A stretch of 21,768 bases of DNA, from the NCBI GenBank assembly GCA_012719255.1, contig JAAYAS010000040.1, positions 1-21,768 on the forward strand, given 5' to 3'. Both the position numbers and the translations under genes were made by a program. Below, piece after piece: positions 13,993 to 21,341 of the stretch; position 1 is the stretch's first letter; every line of letters begins with the position of its first letter. The notes beneath the pieces were generated by a model, which saw only the letters and a program-made list of their open reading frames with translations, was not told the DNA's origin and ran no database searches. The DNA comes from Microbacteriaceae bacterium. GTDB taxonomy: Bacteria; Actinomycetota; Actinomycetes; Actinomycetales; Microbacteriaceae.

Positions 13993-14784
13993 CTACGCCC
14001 CGACGTGCTGGCGGTACCGCACGATCGCGGCGAAGTCGTCGACGACGAGGCTCGCCCCGCCGACGAGGGCGCCGTCGATGTCGGGCTCGCGCATGATCGC
14101 GGCGACGTTGTCGGGCTTCACCGAGCCGCCGTAGAGGATGCGGATCGCCGCGGCGCGCTCGGCGCCGAAGCGCTCGGCGAGCGCCGCGCGGAGGTCGTGG
14201 CAGACCTCCTGCGCCTGCTCGGCGGTGGCGACGCGGCCGGTGCCGATCGCCCACACCGGCTCGTACGCGATGACGAGCTCGGCGTCGTCGGCGACGCCCT
14301 CGAGGCCGACGAGCAGCTGGGCCACCGCCACCTCCGAGGGGGTCTCGGTCGCCTCGCGCTGCTCGAGCGTCTCGCCGACGCAGAGCACCGGCACGAGTCC
14401 GTGGCGGAGGGCCGCCTGCACCTTCGCGTTGCAGACGGCGTCGTCCTCGCCGTGGATCGTGCGGCGCTCGGAGTGGCCGACGAGGGCGTACGCGCAGCCG
14501 AGCTTCGCGAGGAAGGCGCCGGAGACGTCGCCGGTGTAGGCGCCCGAGTCGTGGGGCGAGAGGTCCTGACCGCCGTAGACGAGGTCGAGCTTGTCGGCGT
14601 CGACGATCGTCTGCACCGAGCGCAGGTCGGTGAACGGCGGGAAGACCGCCACCTCGACCTGCGAGTAGTCGTGATCGGCGTCCTTCAGCGTCCAGGCGAG
14701 CTTCTGCACGAAGGCGATCGACTGCAGGTGGTCGAGGTTCATCTTCCAGTTGCCCGCCATCAGCGGGGTGCGCGCGGTCACCAT
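13993..14784 (-). CDS. tpiA: Triosephosphate isomerase
   Basis: TpiA interconverts dihydroxyacetone phosphate and glyceraldehyde-3-phosphate. The 263-residue product has all catalytic residues: Lys14 in AGNWKMN (10-16), His104 in LVGHSERR (101-108) and Glu175 in AYEPVWAIGTGR (173-184). ILYGGSVKPDN and GALVGGASL, the late phosphate-binding loops, are also present. The ATG at 14784 overlaps the pgk 3' end by seven bases and has GAGG at seven bases inside pgk; a GTG at 14781 is an alternative. The overlap implies translational coupling with pgk. Confidence 0.97.
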   Translation of the reverse strand: MVTARTPLMAGNWKMNLDHLQSIAFVQKLAWTLKDADHDYSQVEVAVFPPFTDLRSVQTIVDADKLDLVYGGQDLSPHDSGAYTGDVSGAFLAKLGCAYALVGHSERRTIHGEDDAVCNAKVQAALRHGLVPVLCVGETLEQREATETPSEVAVAQLLVGLEGVADDAELVIAYEPVWAIGTGRVATAEQAQEVCHDLRAALAERFGAERAAAIRILYGGSVKPDNVAAIMREPDIDGALVGGASLVVDDFAAIVRYRQHVGA

Positions 14785-15989
14785 CCGAGCACCTCGAGGC
14801 CCGGCAGGCGCTTGCCCTCGATGAGCTCGAGGCTCGCGCCGCCGCCGGTCGAGACGTGGCCGAACTCGTCGTCGGCGAAGCCGAGCGTGCGGATCGCCGC
14901 GGCCGAGTCGCCGCCGCCGACGACCGAGAGGCCGTCGACCTCGGTGAGCGCCTGCGCGACCGCCTGCGTGCCCGCGGCGAAGGCCGGGAACTCGAACACG
15001 CCCATCGGGCCGTTCCAGAACACCGTCTTCGAGGTGCGGATCGCCTCGGCGTACGCCTTCGCCGACTCGGGGCCGATGTCGAGGCCCATGCCCTCGGTGC
15101 CGAACTTCGACGTCTCGATCGCGTCGGCCGCGACGACCTCGTGGTCGGCGTCGGCGGCGAAGCCCTCGGCGACGACGATGTCGGTCGGCAGCACGAGCTC
15201 GACGCCGCGCTGGGCGGCCTCGTCGAGGTAGCGCTTCACGGTCTCGAGCTGGTCGCTCTCGAGCAGCGACTTGCCGACGGCCCAGCCCTTCGCGGCGAGG
15301 AACGTGAAGACCATGCCGCCGCCGACGACGAGGCGGTCGACGCGGGGCAGCAGGTTCTCGATGACGCCGAGCTTGTCGGAGACCTTCGAGCCGCCGAGCA
15401 CGACGGTGAACGGCGTCGCCGGGTCGGTGACGACGCGGTCGAGCTTGTCGACCTCGTTCGCGACGAGCAGGCCGGCCGCCGAGGGCAGCGCCTCGGCGAG
15501 CTCGTACACCGACGCCTGCTTGCGGTGCACGACGCCGAAGCCGTCGGACACGTAGGCGTCGGCGAACGCCGCGAGCTCGGCCGCGAAGGCCTTGCGCTCG
15601 GCGTCGTCCTTGCTCGTCTCGCCGCCGTTGAAGCGGAGGTTCTCGAGCACGACGACCTCGCCGGGGGCGATGCCGTCGACGAGCGCCTTCGCCGACTCGC
15701 CGACGGTGTCGTCGGCGAGGGTCACCTTCGCGTCGAGCAGCTCGCCGAGGCGGGCGGCGGCGGGGGCGAGCGAGTACTCGGGGGCGGGCTCGCCCTTCGG
15801 GCGGCCCAGGTGCGAGATCACGATCACCGCGGCGCCCTGGTCGAGCAGGGCCTGCAGCGTGGGCAGCGACGCGCGCACCCGGCCGTCGTCGGTGATGACG
15901 CCGTCCTTCAGGGGCACGTTGAGGTCGCAGCGCACGATCACGCGCTTTCCGGACAGGTCTCCAAGGGTGTCGAGGGTGCGCAGTGCCAT
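14778..15989 (-). CDS. pgk: Phosphoglycerate kinase
   Basis: Pgk transfers the acyl phosphate of 1,3-bisphosphoglycerate to ADP, giving 3-phosphoglycerate and ATP. The 403-residue product has normal length. Seen: VRCDLNVPLKDG (19-30), the substrate-binding SHLGRPKG, ENLRFNGGE, FVVV-type LGGSKVSDK, GGGMVFTFL, the nucleotide-binding WNGPMGVFEFP and C-terminal GGGDSAAA with STGGGASLE. The ATG at 15989 follows AGAAAGG at nine bases. It lies between gap (70 bases upstream) and tpiA (overlapping) in the lower-glycolysis operon. Confidence 0.97.
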   Translation of the reverse strand: MALRTLDTLGDLSGKRVIVRCDLNVPLKDGVITDDGRVRASLPTLQALLDQGAAVIVISHLGRPKGEPAPEYSLAPAAARLGELLDAKVTLADDTVGESAKALVDGIAPGEVVVLENLRFNGGETSKDDAERKAFAAELAAFADAYVSDGFGVVHRKQASVYELAEALPSAAGLLVANEVDKLDRVVTDPATPFTVVLGGSKVSDKLGVIENLLPRVDRLVVGGGMVFTFLAAKGWAVGKSLLESDQLETVKRYLDEAAQRGVELVLPTDIVVAEGFAADADHEVVAADAIETSKFGTEGMGLDIGPESAKAYAEAIRTSKTVFWNGPMGVFEFPAFAAGTQAVAQALTEVDGLSVVGGGDSAAAIRTLGFADDEFGHVSTGGGASLELIEGKRLPGLEVLGW

Positions 15990-16041
15990 TGGTCTCGGCC
16001 TTTCTCGATGGGTGCTGCTGGTCGTCGGAGGACGGGGTGGA

Positions 16042-16058
16042 CGGCGCGAGGGGCGCCG
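16042..16058 (-). other. Short hairpin just after the gap stop codon
   Basis: A 6-bp GC-only stem (16042-16047 with 16053-16058) with a 5-base loop sits one base beyond the gap stop, in the 70-base gap before pgk. It is too small for a confident terminator call, but could be an mRNA-stability or attenuation element. Confidence 0.3.
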
Positions 16059-16059
16059 G

Positions 16060-17067
16060 CTAGAGGCGGTCGGCGATGTACGCCGAGAAGTCCATCAGGC
16101 GCTCGGTGTAGCCCCACTCGTTGTCGTACCACGAGGAGATCTTCACCTGGTCGCCGATGACGCGGGTGAGCGGCGCGTCGAAGATCGACGAGTGGTGCTC
16201 GCCGATGATGTCGCGCGAGACGATCGGGTCCTCGTTGTACTTGAGGATGCCGGCGAACTCGCCCTCGGCGGCCTTCTTGAACGCCGCGTTCACCTCGTCG
16301 ACGGTGAGCTCGCGCTCGGTCTGGATGGTGAGGTCGGTGATCGAGCCGGTCTCGACGGGCACGCGCAGCGCGAAGCCGTCGAGCTTGCCCTCGAGCTCGG
16401 GCATGACGAGGCCGATCGCCTTCGCGGCGCCGGTGGTGGTGGGGATGATGCTCAGCGCGGCGGCGCGGGCGCGGCGGAGGTCGCGGTGCGGCGAGTCCTG
16501 CAGGTTCTGGTCGGCGGTGTACGCGTGCACCGTCGTCATGAGGCCCGAGAGGATGCCGAACTCGTCGTGGAACACCTTGACGATCGGCGCGAGGCAGTTC
16601 GTCGTGCACGAGGCGTTCGAGACGATGTGGTCGGTCTCGGGATCGTAGTCGGTGTGGTTGACGCCCCACACGAACGTCGGCGCGCCGGCGCCCTTCGCGG
16701 GGGCCGAGAGCAGCACCTTCTTCGCACCGGCGTCGATGTGCGCCTGCGCCTTCGCCGGGTCGTTGAAGCGGCCGGTGCACTCGAGCACGAGCTCGACGCC
16801 GAGCTCCTCCCAGGGGAGCTTCGCCGGGTCGGCCTCCGACAGGGCGTGGATGCGGCGGTCGTCGACGTAGATGTTCTCGTCGTCGTGGCCCACCTGGTTC
16901 GGCAGCACGCCCGAGGTCGAGTCGTACTTCAGCAGGTGCGCGAGCGTGAGGTTGTCGGTGAGGTCGTTGATGGCGACCAGCTCGAGGTTGGGGTGGCTGT
17001 CGTCGAGCAGGGCTCGGGCGAAGCTGCGTCCGATGCGGCCGAATCCGTTGATGGCGATCTTCGTCAC
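16060..17067 (-). CDS. gap: Glyceraldehyde-3-phosphate dehydrogenase, type I
   Basis: Gap oxidises and phosphorylates glyceraldehyde-3-phosphate to 1,3-bisphosphoglycerate with NAD+. The 335-residue product has the Rossmann loop INGFGRIGR (6-14), Asp35 in AINDL, which suggests NAD+ preference, the catalytic SNASCTTNCLAP with Cys154, and His181 in TTVHAYTADQ. RRARAAALSIIPTTTGAAKA and the C-terminal SWYDNEWGYTERL are also present. The GTG at 17067 has a strong AAAGGAG site seven bases upstream; a longer frame to 17148 would add 28 residues before the universal N-terminus and is rejected. First gene of gap-pgk-tpiA, with its own probable promoter in the 134-base gap after whiA. Confidence 0.97.
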   Translation of the reverse strand: MTKIAINGFGRIGRSFARALLDDSHPNLELVAINDLTDNLTLAHLLKYDSTSGVLPNQVGHDDENIYVDDRRIHALSEADPAKLPWEELGVELVLECTGRFNDPAKAQAHIDAGAKKVLLSAPAKGAGAPTFVWGVNHTDYDPETDHIVSNASCTTNCLAPIVKVFHDEFGILSGLMTTVHAYTADQNLQDSPHRDLRRARAAALSIIPTTTGAAKAIGLVMPELEGKLDGFALRVPVETGSITDLTIQTERELTVDEVNAAFKKAAEGEFAGILKYNEDPIVSRDIIGEHHSSIFDAPLTRVIGDQVKISSWYDNEWGYTERLMDFSAYIADRL

Positions 17068-17074
17068 GGGGGTG

Positions 17075-17081
17075 CTCCTTT
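17075..17081 (-). promoter_or_regulatory. Ribosome-binding site deciding the gap start
   Basis: AAAGGAG on the minus strand lies seven bases before the GTG at 17067. It excludes the longer reading frame that begins at 17148. Confidence 0.85.
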
Positions 17082-17124
17082 TGGGGCGGTGTCGTGGGAT
17101 GGAATGGGAATCGCGGTGCGGGGA

Positions 17125-17140
17125 CGGAACCTCGGTTCCG
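17125..17140. promoter_or_regulatory. 16-bp palindrome at the probable gap transcription start
   Basis: CGGAACC and GGTTCCG form perfect 7-bp arms around two central bases. The palindrome begins about where transcription from the -10 candidate at 17152-17147 would start, a typical repressor position. Which regulator would bind is unknown. Confidence 0.45.
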
Positions 17141-17146
17141 GGGTTC

Positions 17147-17152
17147 ACGCTA
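17147..17152 (-). promoter_or_regulatory. candidate -10 for gap-pgk-tpiA
   Basis: The minus strand reads TAGCGT within CGCTAGCGT, fitting TAnnnT. A leader of about 73 bases to the gap GTG would follow. No clear -35 is seen. Confidence 0.4.
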
Positions 17153-17201
17153 GCGAGAACGGTGAAACGCGGTTCTCAGCTTGCCGGTCGGGGCCGACGG
17201 T

Positions 17202-18176
17202 TCAACCGAGGTCGTGGTCGTCGGGCAGTCCGGCCTCGGTGCCGGGCACGCCGCGCTGCTGCGCCTCGCGATCGGCGAGGGCGAGCAGTCGGCGGATGCG
17301 GCCGGCGACCGCGTCCTTCGTCATCGGCGGATCGGCCTGCTGGCCGAGCTCGTCGAGCGAGGCGTCGCGGTGGCGCAGGCGCAGCTCGCCCGCGTACCGG
17401 AGGTGCTCGGGCACGTCGTCGCCGAGGATCTCGAAGGCGCGCTCGACGCGCGCGCAGGCGGCGACCGCGGCCTGCGCCGAGCGGCGGAGGTTCGCGTCGT
17501 CGAAGTTCACGAGGCGGTTCGCGGTCGCGCGCGTCTCGCGGCGCTGGCGGATGCCGTCCCACTCCCGGCGCGCCTCCTCGGCGCCGATCACCGTGAGCAT
17601 CCGGCCGATCGCCTCGGGCTCGCGGAGCACGACCCGGTTGACGCCCCGCACCTCGCGGGCCTTCGCCTCGATGCCGAGGCGGCCGGCGGCGCCGACGAGC
17701 GCCATCGCGGTCTCGTGGTTCGGGGTGGCGATGTCGAGCGAGGCCGAGCGGCCCGGGTCGGTGAGCGTGCCGGCGGCGAGGAAGGCGCCGCGCCACACGG
17801 CGGCGAGCACCTCCGGATTGCCGATCGCGAGCCGGTTCGGCAGGCCGCGCACGATCTGGCCGCGGCCGTCCATGAGCCCGGTCTGGCGGGCGAGCATCTC
17901 GCCCTGCTCGAGCACGCGCACGGCGTAGGCGTCGGGGTCGCTCGAGCCGGCGGCGCGGCCGATGCGGGGGCGCACCGCGAACAGCGCGGCGAGCTCGCGG
18001 GCGAGCCGCAGCGCGGCCGGTTCGCCGGAGACCTCGGCCTCGATGATGTAGCGGCGCGAGATCACCTGCAGTCCGCCGGCGAATCGGAGGATGCTCGACA
18101 CCTGCGCGGCCCGGGCCTGGGTCGATCCGGGGTGCACGGCGGCGATCTCCTGCTTCACCTTCGCTGTCAGGGTCAA
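17202..18176 (-). CDS. whiA: Sporulation/division regulator WhiA (TTG start)
   Basis: WhiA is a DNA-binding protein with a degenerate LAGLIDADG homing-endonuclease-like N-terminal region and a C-terminal helix-turn-helix. In Streptomyces it acts with WhiB in sporulation, and it is conserved in non-sporulating Gram-positives. The 324-residue product begins TLTAKVKQEIA and shows SSILRFAGGL (27-36), NRLAIGNPEVLAAVWRGAFLAAG (about 114-136) and RRSAQAAVAACARVERA (about 231-247). The C-terminal HTH is DASLDELGQQADPPMTKDAV then GRIRRLL (about 271-298). No ATG or GTG lies at the expected start: TTG at 18176 has a near-perfect AGAGGAG site five bases upstream and gives the normal N-terminus. It follows rapZ after 152 bases; yvcK, usually between them, is absent. 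Confidence 0.94.
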   Translation of the reverse strand: MTLTAKVKQEIAAVHPGSTQARAAQVSSILRFAGGLQVISRRYIIEAEVSGEPAALRLARELAALFAVRPRIGRAAGSSDPDAYAVRVLEQGEMLARQTGLMDGRGQIVRGLPNRLAIGNPEVLAAVWRGAFLAAGTLTDPGRSASLDIATPNHETAMALVGAAGRLGIEAKAREVRGVNRVVLREPEAIGRMLTVIGAEEARREWDGIRQRRETRATANRLVNFDDANLRRSAQAAVAACARVERAFEILGDDVPEHLRYAGELRLRHRDASLDELGQQADPPMTKDAVAGRIRRLLALADREAQQRGVPGTEAGLPDDHDLG

Positions 18177-18328
18177 TCTTGCTCCTCTGTGTGTCGCTCC
18201 GGCTCGGGCCGGGGCGGGGCTGGTCGGCGCTCGGGCCGACGGGTCGTGGATGGGGGCGGCCGGCGGGATCGCCGGGCGGCGCCGTCGTGGCGGCGCGGTC
18301 GGGGGTCGCCGGCGGGCCGGCGGTGCCG
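18177..18328 (-). other. rapZ-whiA intergenic region
   Basis: A 152-base GC-rich gap occupies the place where yvcK usually lies. It contains a 6-bp-stem hairpin (18279-18284 with 18291-18296, loop of six) and the whiA ribosome-binding site. I see no coding remnant with YvcK-like residues and no clear promoter. Confidence 0.6.
18182..18188 (-). promoter_or_regulatory. Ribosome-binding site supporting the whiA TTG start
   Basis: AGAGGAG on the minus strand lies five bases before the TTG at 18176-18174. Without it the rare start codon would be hard to accept. Confidence 0.85.
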
Positions 18329-19231
18329 CTACTCGCGGCCGAGGTCGCGGTGGCGGACGCTGACGATCACGTCGTCGCGCTCGCGGAGCACCGCGGCGAT
18401 GCGCTCCGACATCGCGACCGAGCGGTGCTTGCCGCCGGTGCAGCCGATCGCGATGAGGGCGTGGCGCTTGTTCTCGCGCTCGTAGCCGGTGATGACCGGG
18501 TCGATCATGCGGGTGAAGGCGTCGAGGAACTCCTGCGCGCCCTCCTGCTCGAGCACGTAGTCGCTGACGCGCTTGTCGCGACCGTTGAACTGCCGCAGCT
18601 CGAGCTGCCAGAACGGGTTCGGCAGGAAGCGCATGTCGAGCATGAGGTCGGCGTCGGCGGGCACGCCGTACTTGAAGCCGAAGCTCATCACGGTGACCTG
18701 CACCTTGTGCTGGTCGGGCTCGCCGAAGCGCTCGGTGACGCGCTGCGCGAGCTGGTGCACGTTGAGCTCGGAGGTGTCGAAGATGATGTCGGAGCGGCTG
18801 CGGATCTCGCGCAGGCGCTCGCGCTCGAGGCGGATGCCGTCGTAGACGGTGCCGTCCTGCTGCAGCGGGTGCGGCCGGCGCGAGTGCTCGTAGCGGCGGA
18901 TGAGGCTCTCGTCGGAGGCGTCGAGGAAGAGCACCTGCACGTCGTGCGTCTGGCTCAGCTCGGCGATGAGCTCGTCGAAGTGCGCGAGCAGGTGGCCGCC
19001 GCGGATGTCGATCGACACCGCGAGCTTCGGCAGCGAGTCGCGCGCCTTGCCGGCGACCTCGATGAGCGGGCGGATCATCGGCGGCGGCAGGTTGTCGACG
19101 ACGAACCAGTCGAGGTCCTCGAACGCCTTGCACGTGGTCGACCGCCCCGCCCCGGACATGCCGGTGACGACCACGATCTGCTGCTGCTCCTCGCGCTCCG
19201 CATCAGCGGCGCGCTGCGTGCCCACGTCCAT
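18329..19231 (-). CDS. rapZ: RNase adapter RapZ / YvcJ-family nucleotide-binding protein
   Basis: RapZ/YvcJ proteins bind nucleotides. In E. coli RapZ senses glucosamine-6-phosphate and guides RNase E to the GlmZ sRNA; the role in actinobacteria is not settled. The 300-residue product has a Walker A loop GMSGAGRST (24-32; Arg for Lys is common in actinobacteria), the DWFVVDNLPPPMI segment (41-53), SIDIRGG and FLDASDESLIRRYEHSRRPHPL. The C-terminal half has SFGFKYGVPADADLMLDMRF then LPNPFW, and IGCTGGKHRSVAMSERI, the conserved phosphate-binding region. The ATG at 19231 has a GGAGG site six bases upstream. It starts 24 bases after uvrC ends, consistent with a uvrC-rapZ-whiA transcription unit. 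Confidence 0.95.
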   Translation of the reverse strand: MDVGTQRAADAEREEQQQIVVVTGMSGAGRSTTCKAFEDLDWFVVDNLPPPMIRPLIEVAGKARDSLPKLAVSIDIRGGHLLAHFDELIAELSQTHDVQVLFLDASDESLIRRYEHSRRPHPLQQDGTVYDGIRLERERLREIRSRSDIIFDTSELNVHQLAQRVTERFGEPDQHKVQVTVMSFGFKYGVPADADLMLDMRFLPNPFWQLELRQFNGRDKRVSDYVLEQEGAQEFLDAFTRMIDPVITGYERENKRHALIAIGCTGGKHRSVAMSERIAAVLRERDDVIVSVRHRDLGRE

Positions 19232-19255
19232 GCTCCCCCTCCGATTCGCCAGCCC

Positions 19256-21337
19256 TCAGCCTACCGACTCCTCGGGGTCCGCGGCTCCGGATGCGGTGAT
19301 CGCCGCCTCGGAGTCGGCTCCGGCCGGCGCCGCGGCGGGCTCTGCGGCGGGCTCGGCGGCCGACTCGACGGCGGGCTCGGCGGCGGCCCCGGCCGCGGCC
19401 TCGGGGGCGATCGCCGCGACGATCGCCGCGGCGGTGCTCGGCCCGACGCCGGGCACCCGCTGGAGCTCCTCGGCCGTCGCGGCGCGCAGCCGCGCGACCG
19501 AGCCGAACTCGCGCAGCAGCGCCCGGATGCGGGCGGGCCCGAGCCCGGGCACCTCGCCGAGCTGCGTGCGGATGTCGCGGCGGCGCGAGCGCCGCTGAGC
19601 GGCGAGCGCGAAGCGGTGGGCCTCGTCGCGGAGCCGCTGCACGAGGAAGAGCGCCTCGGAGGCGCGCGGCAGGATCACCGGGAAGTCGTCGTCGGGCAGC
19701 CAGAGCTCCTCGAGGCGCTTCGCGATGCCGGCGACGGCGATGCCCTCGACCCCCGACTCTTCGAGCGCGCGCTGCGCGGCGGCGACCTGCGGCTGGCCGC
19801 CGTCGATGAGCAGCAGCTGCGGCGGGTACGCGAAGCGCGAGCGCTTGGCGACGACCGGGGCGCCGTCCGGCTCCCCCGTGTCGCGCTCCCCCGCATCCGC
19901 CGCCCCGGCCGGATCGGACCCGTCCGCAGCCGTCCCGGCCGCATCCGGTTCGGCCTCGGGACGCAGGTGCGCGAGCCGGCGGGTGAGCGCCTGGTGGAGC
20001 GAGTCGGTGTCGTCGCGCGACTCGGCGATGTTGAAGCGCCGGTAGTCGGAGGGCTTCGGCAGGCCGTCCTCGAACACCACCATCGACGCGACGATGCCGG
20101 TGCCCTGCAGGTGCGAGACGTCGTACGCCTCGATGCGCAGCGGCGCCTGCTCGAGGCCGAGCGCGGCCTGCAGGTCGGCGAGCGCGTCGGAGCGGGCGAC
20201 GTAGTCGGCGGTGCGCTGCAGGCGGTACTGCTTCAGCGCCTCGAGGGCGTTGACGCGGGCGGTGCGCAGGAGCTCGGCGAGGGTGCCGCGCTTCGCGGTG
20301 CGCAGCCGCACGGCCGAGCCGCGGATGCGGCCGAGCACCTCGGCGAGCGCCTCGTGGTCGTCGGGGAGCGTCGGCACGATGACATCGCGGGCGGGCTGCT
20401 GCTCCTGCGTGCCGTAGACCTCCTGCAGCACCTGCTGCACGAGCGTGCCGGTGTCGACGTCGAGCTCCTTGTCGAGCACCCAGCCGCGCACGCCGCGCAC
20501 GCGGCCGCGGCGCACGGTGAACAGCTGCACCGAGGCGGCGAGCTCGTCCTCGGCGAGGCCGTAGACGTCGGCGTCGGCCGAGGCGGGGAGCACGACCGCC
20601 GAGCGCTCGAGCACGGTCTCGAGGGCGGTGACGCGGTCGCGCAGACGGGCGGCGTCCTCGAAGCGGAGCTCGGCGGCGGCCTCGTGCATCTGCGCGGTGA
20701 GCTCGTCGGCGAGGCTGCGGTCGTAGGTCTCCATGAACTCGACGAAGCGGTCGACGAGCACACGGTGCTCCTCGATCGTCACCCGGCCCGAGCAGGGGCC
20801 GCCGCAGCGGCCGATCTGCCCCGCGAAGCAGGGGCGGCCGGAGGCCATCGCGCGCCGGTAGTCGGAGTCCTTGCAGGTGCGGATCGGCAGCACCTTGATC
20901 ATCAGGTCGATCGCCTCGTTGACGGCCCACACCTTCGGGTAGGGGCCGAAGTAGCGGGCGCCGCGGATGCGCTTGTCGCGGGTGACCATCACCCGGGGCG
21001 CCTCGTCGGCGAGGGTGATCGCCATGAACGGGTACGACTTGTCGTCCTTGAGCCGCACGTTGAACGGCGGCGCGAGCTCCTGGATCAGCGTGTACTCGAG
21101 CTGCAGCGCCTCGATCTCGTTCGAGACGACGGTCCACTGCACGTCGGCGGCGGAGGTCACCATCCGGCGGGTGCGCTCGGGCAGCGTCTCGAGCGGCGCG
21201 AAGTAGTTCGACAGCCGCTGGCGCAGCGATTTCGCCTTGCCGACGTAGAGCACGCGGCCGTCGGCATCCAACCAGCGGTAGACGCCGGGGGCCGCCGGGA
21301 TGTCGCCGCTGCGGGGGCGCCAGTCGACGAGCGCCAC
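19256..21337 (-). CDS. uvrC: Excinuclease ABC subunit UvrC
   Basis: UvrC makes both incisions in nucleotide-excision repair after UvrA/UvrB mark damage. The 693-residue product has the GIY-YIG nuclease domain (PGVYRWLDADGRVLYVGKAK, 17-36, for the 3' cut) and a cysteine cluster CFAGQIGRCGGPC (170-182). The UVR helix pair that binds UvrB follows (about 207-242). The RNase-H-like domain for the 5' cut has DVSH (406-409), FEDGLPKPSDYRRF (422-435), IDGGQPQV (511-518) and His574. Two helix-hairpin-helix motifs end it (about 595-642). Two odd parts: an Ala/Asp/Gly/Glu-rich insert at about 460-500 inside the nuclease domain, and an Ala/Glu-rich C-terminal tail of about 50 residues with AEPA repeats. 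The GTG at 21337 begins four bases after the uvrA stop; GGAAG lies about 10 bases upstream. Confidence 0.96.
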   Translation of the reverse strand: MALVDWRPRSGDIPAAPGVYRWLDADGRVLYVGKAKSLRQRLSNYFAPLETLPERTRRMVTSAADVQWTVVSNEIEALQLEYTLIQELAPPFNVRLKDDKSYPFMAITLADEAPRVMVTRDKRIRGARYFGPYPKVWAVNEAIDLMIKVLPIRTCKDSDYRRAMASGRPCFAGQIGRCGGPCSGRVTIEEHRVLVDRFVEFMETYDRSLADELTAQMHEAAAELRFEDAARLRDRVTALETVLERSAVVLPASADADVYGLAEDELAASVQLFTVRRGRVRGVRGWVLDKELDVDTGTLVQQVLQEVYGTQEQQPARDVIVPTLPDDHEALAEVLGRIRGSAVRLRTAKRGTLAELLRTARVNALEALKQYRLQRTADYVARSDALADLQAALGLEQAPLRIEAYDVSHLQGTGIVASMVVFEDGLPKPSDYRRFNIAESRDDTDSLHQALTRRLAHLRPEAEPDAAGTAADGSDPAGAADAGERDTGEPDGAPVVAKRSRFAYPPQLLLIDGGQPQVAAAQRALEESGVEGIAVAGIAKRLEELWLPDDDFPVILPRASEALFLVQRLRDEAHRFALAAQRRSRRRDIRTQLGEVPGLGPARIRALLREFGSVARLRAATAEELQRVPGVGPSTAAAIVAAIAPEAAAGAAAEPAVESAAEPAAEPAAAPAGADSEAAITASGAADPEESVG

Positions 21338-21341
21338 GGCG

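Noticed and set aside
13925..14254. Upstream extension of the secG frame into tpiA
   Set aside because: It overlaps the tpiA C-terminus in another frame. The GTG at 13924 with GAGAGG gives a normal 86-residue SecG.
17068..17148. Longer N-terminus for gap
   Set aside because: Gap proteins begin directly with the Rossmann strand. The GTG at 17067 has a strong site, and the extension would cover the promoter region.
17147..17168. TTCAC/GTGAA inverted repeat around the gap -10
   Set aside because: The arms are only five bases with a 13-base spacer. This is expected by chance often enough that I do not call it separately from the stronger 17125-17140 dyad.
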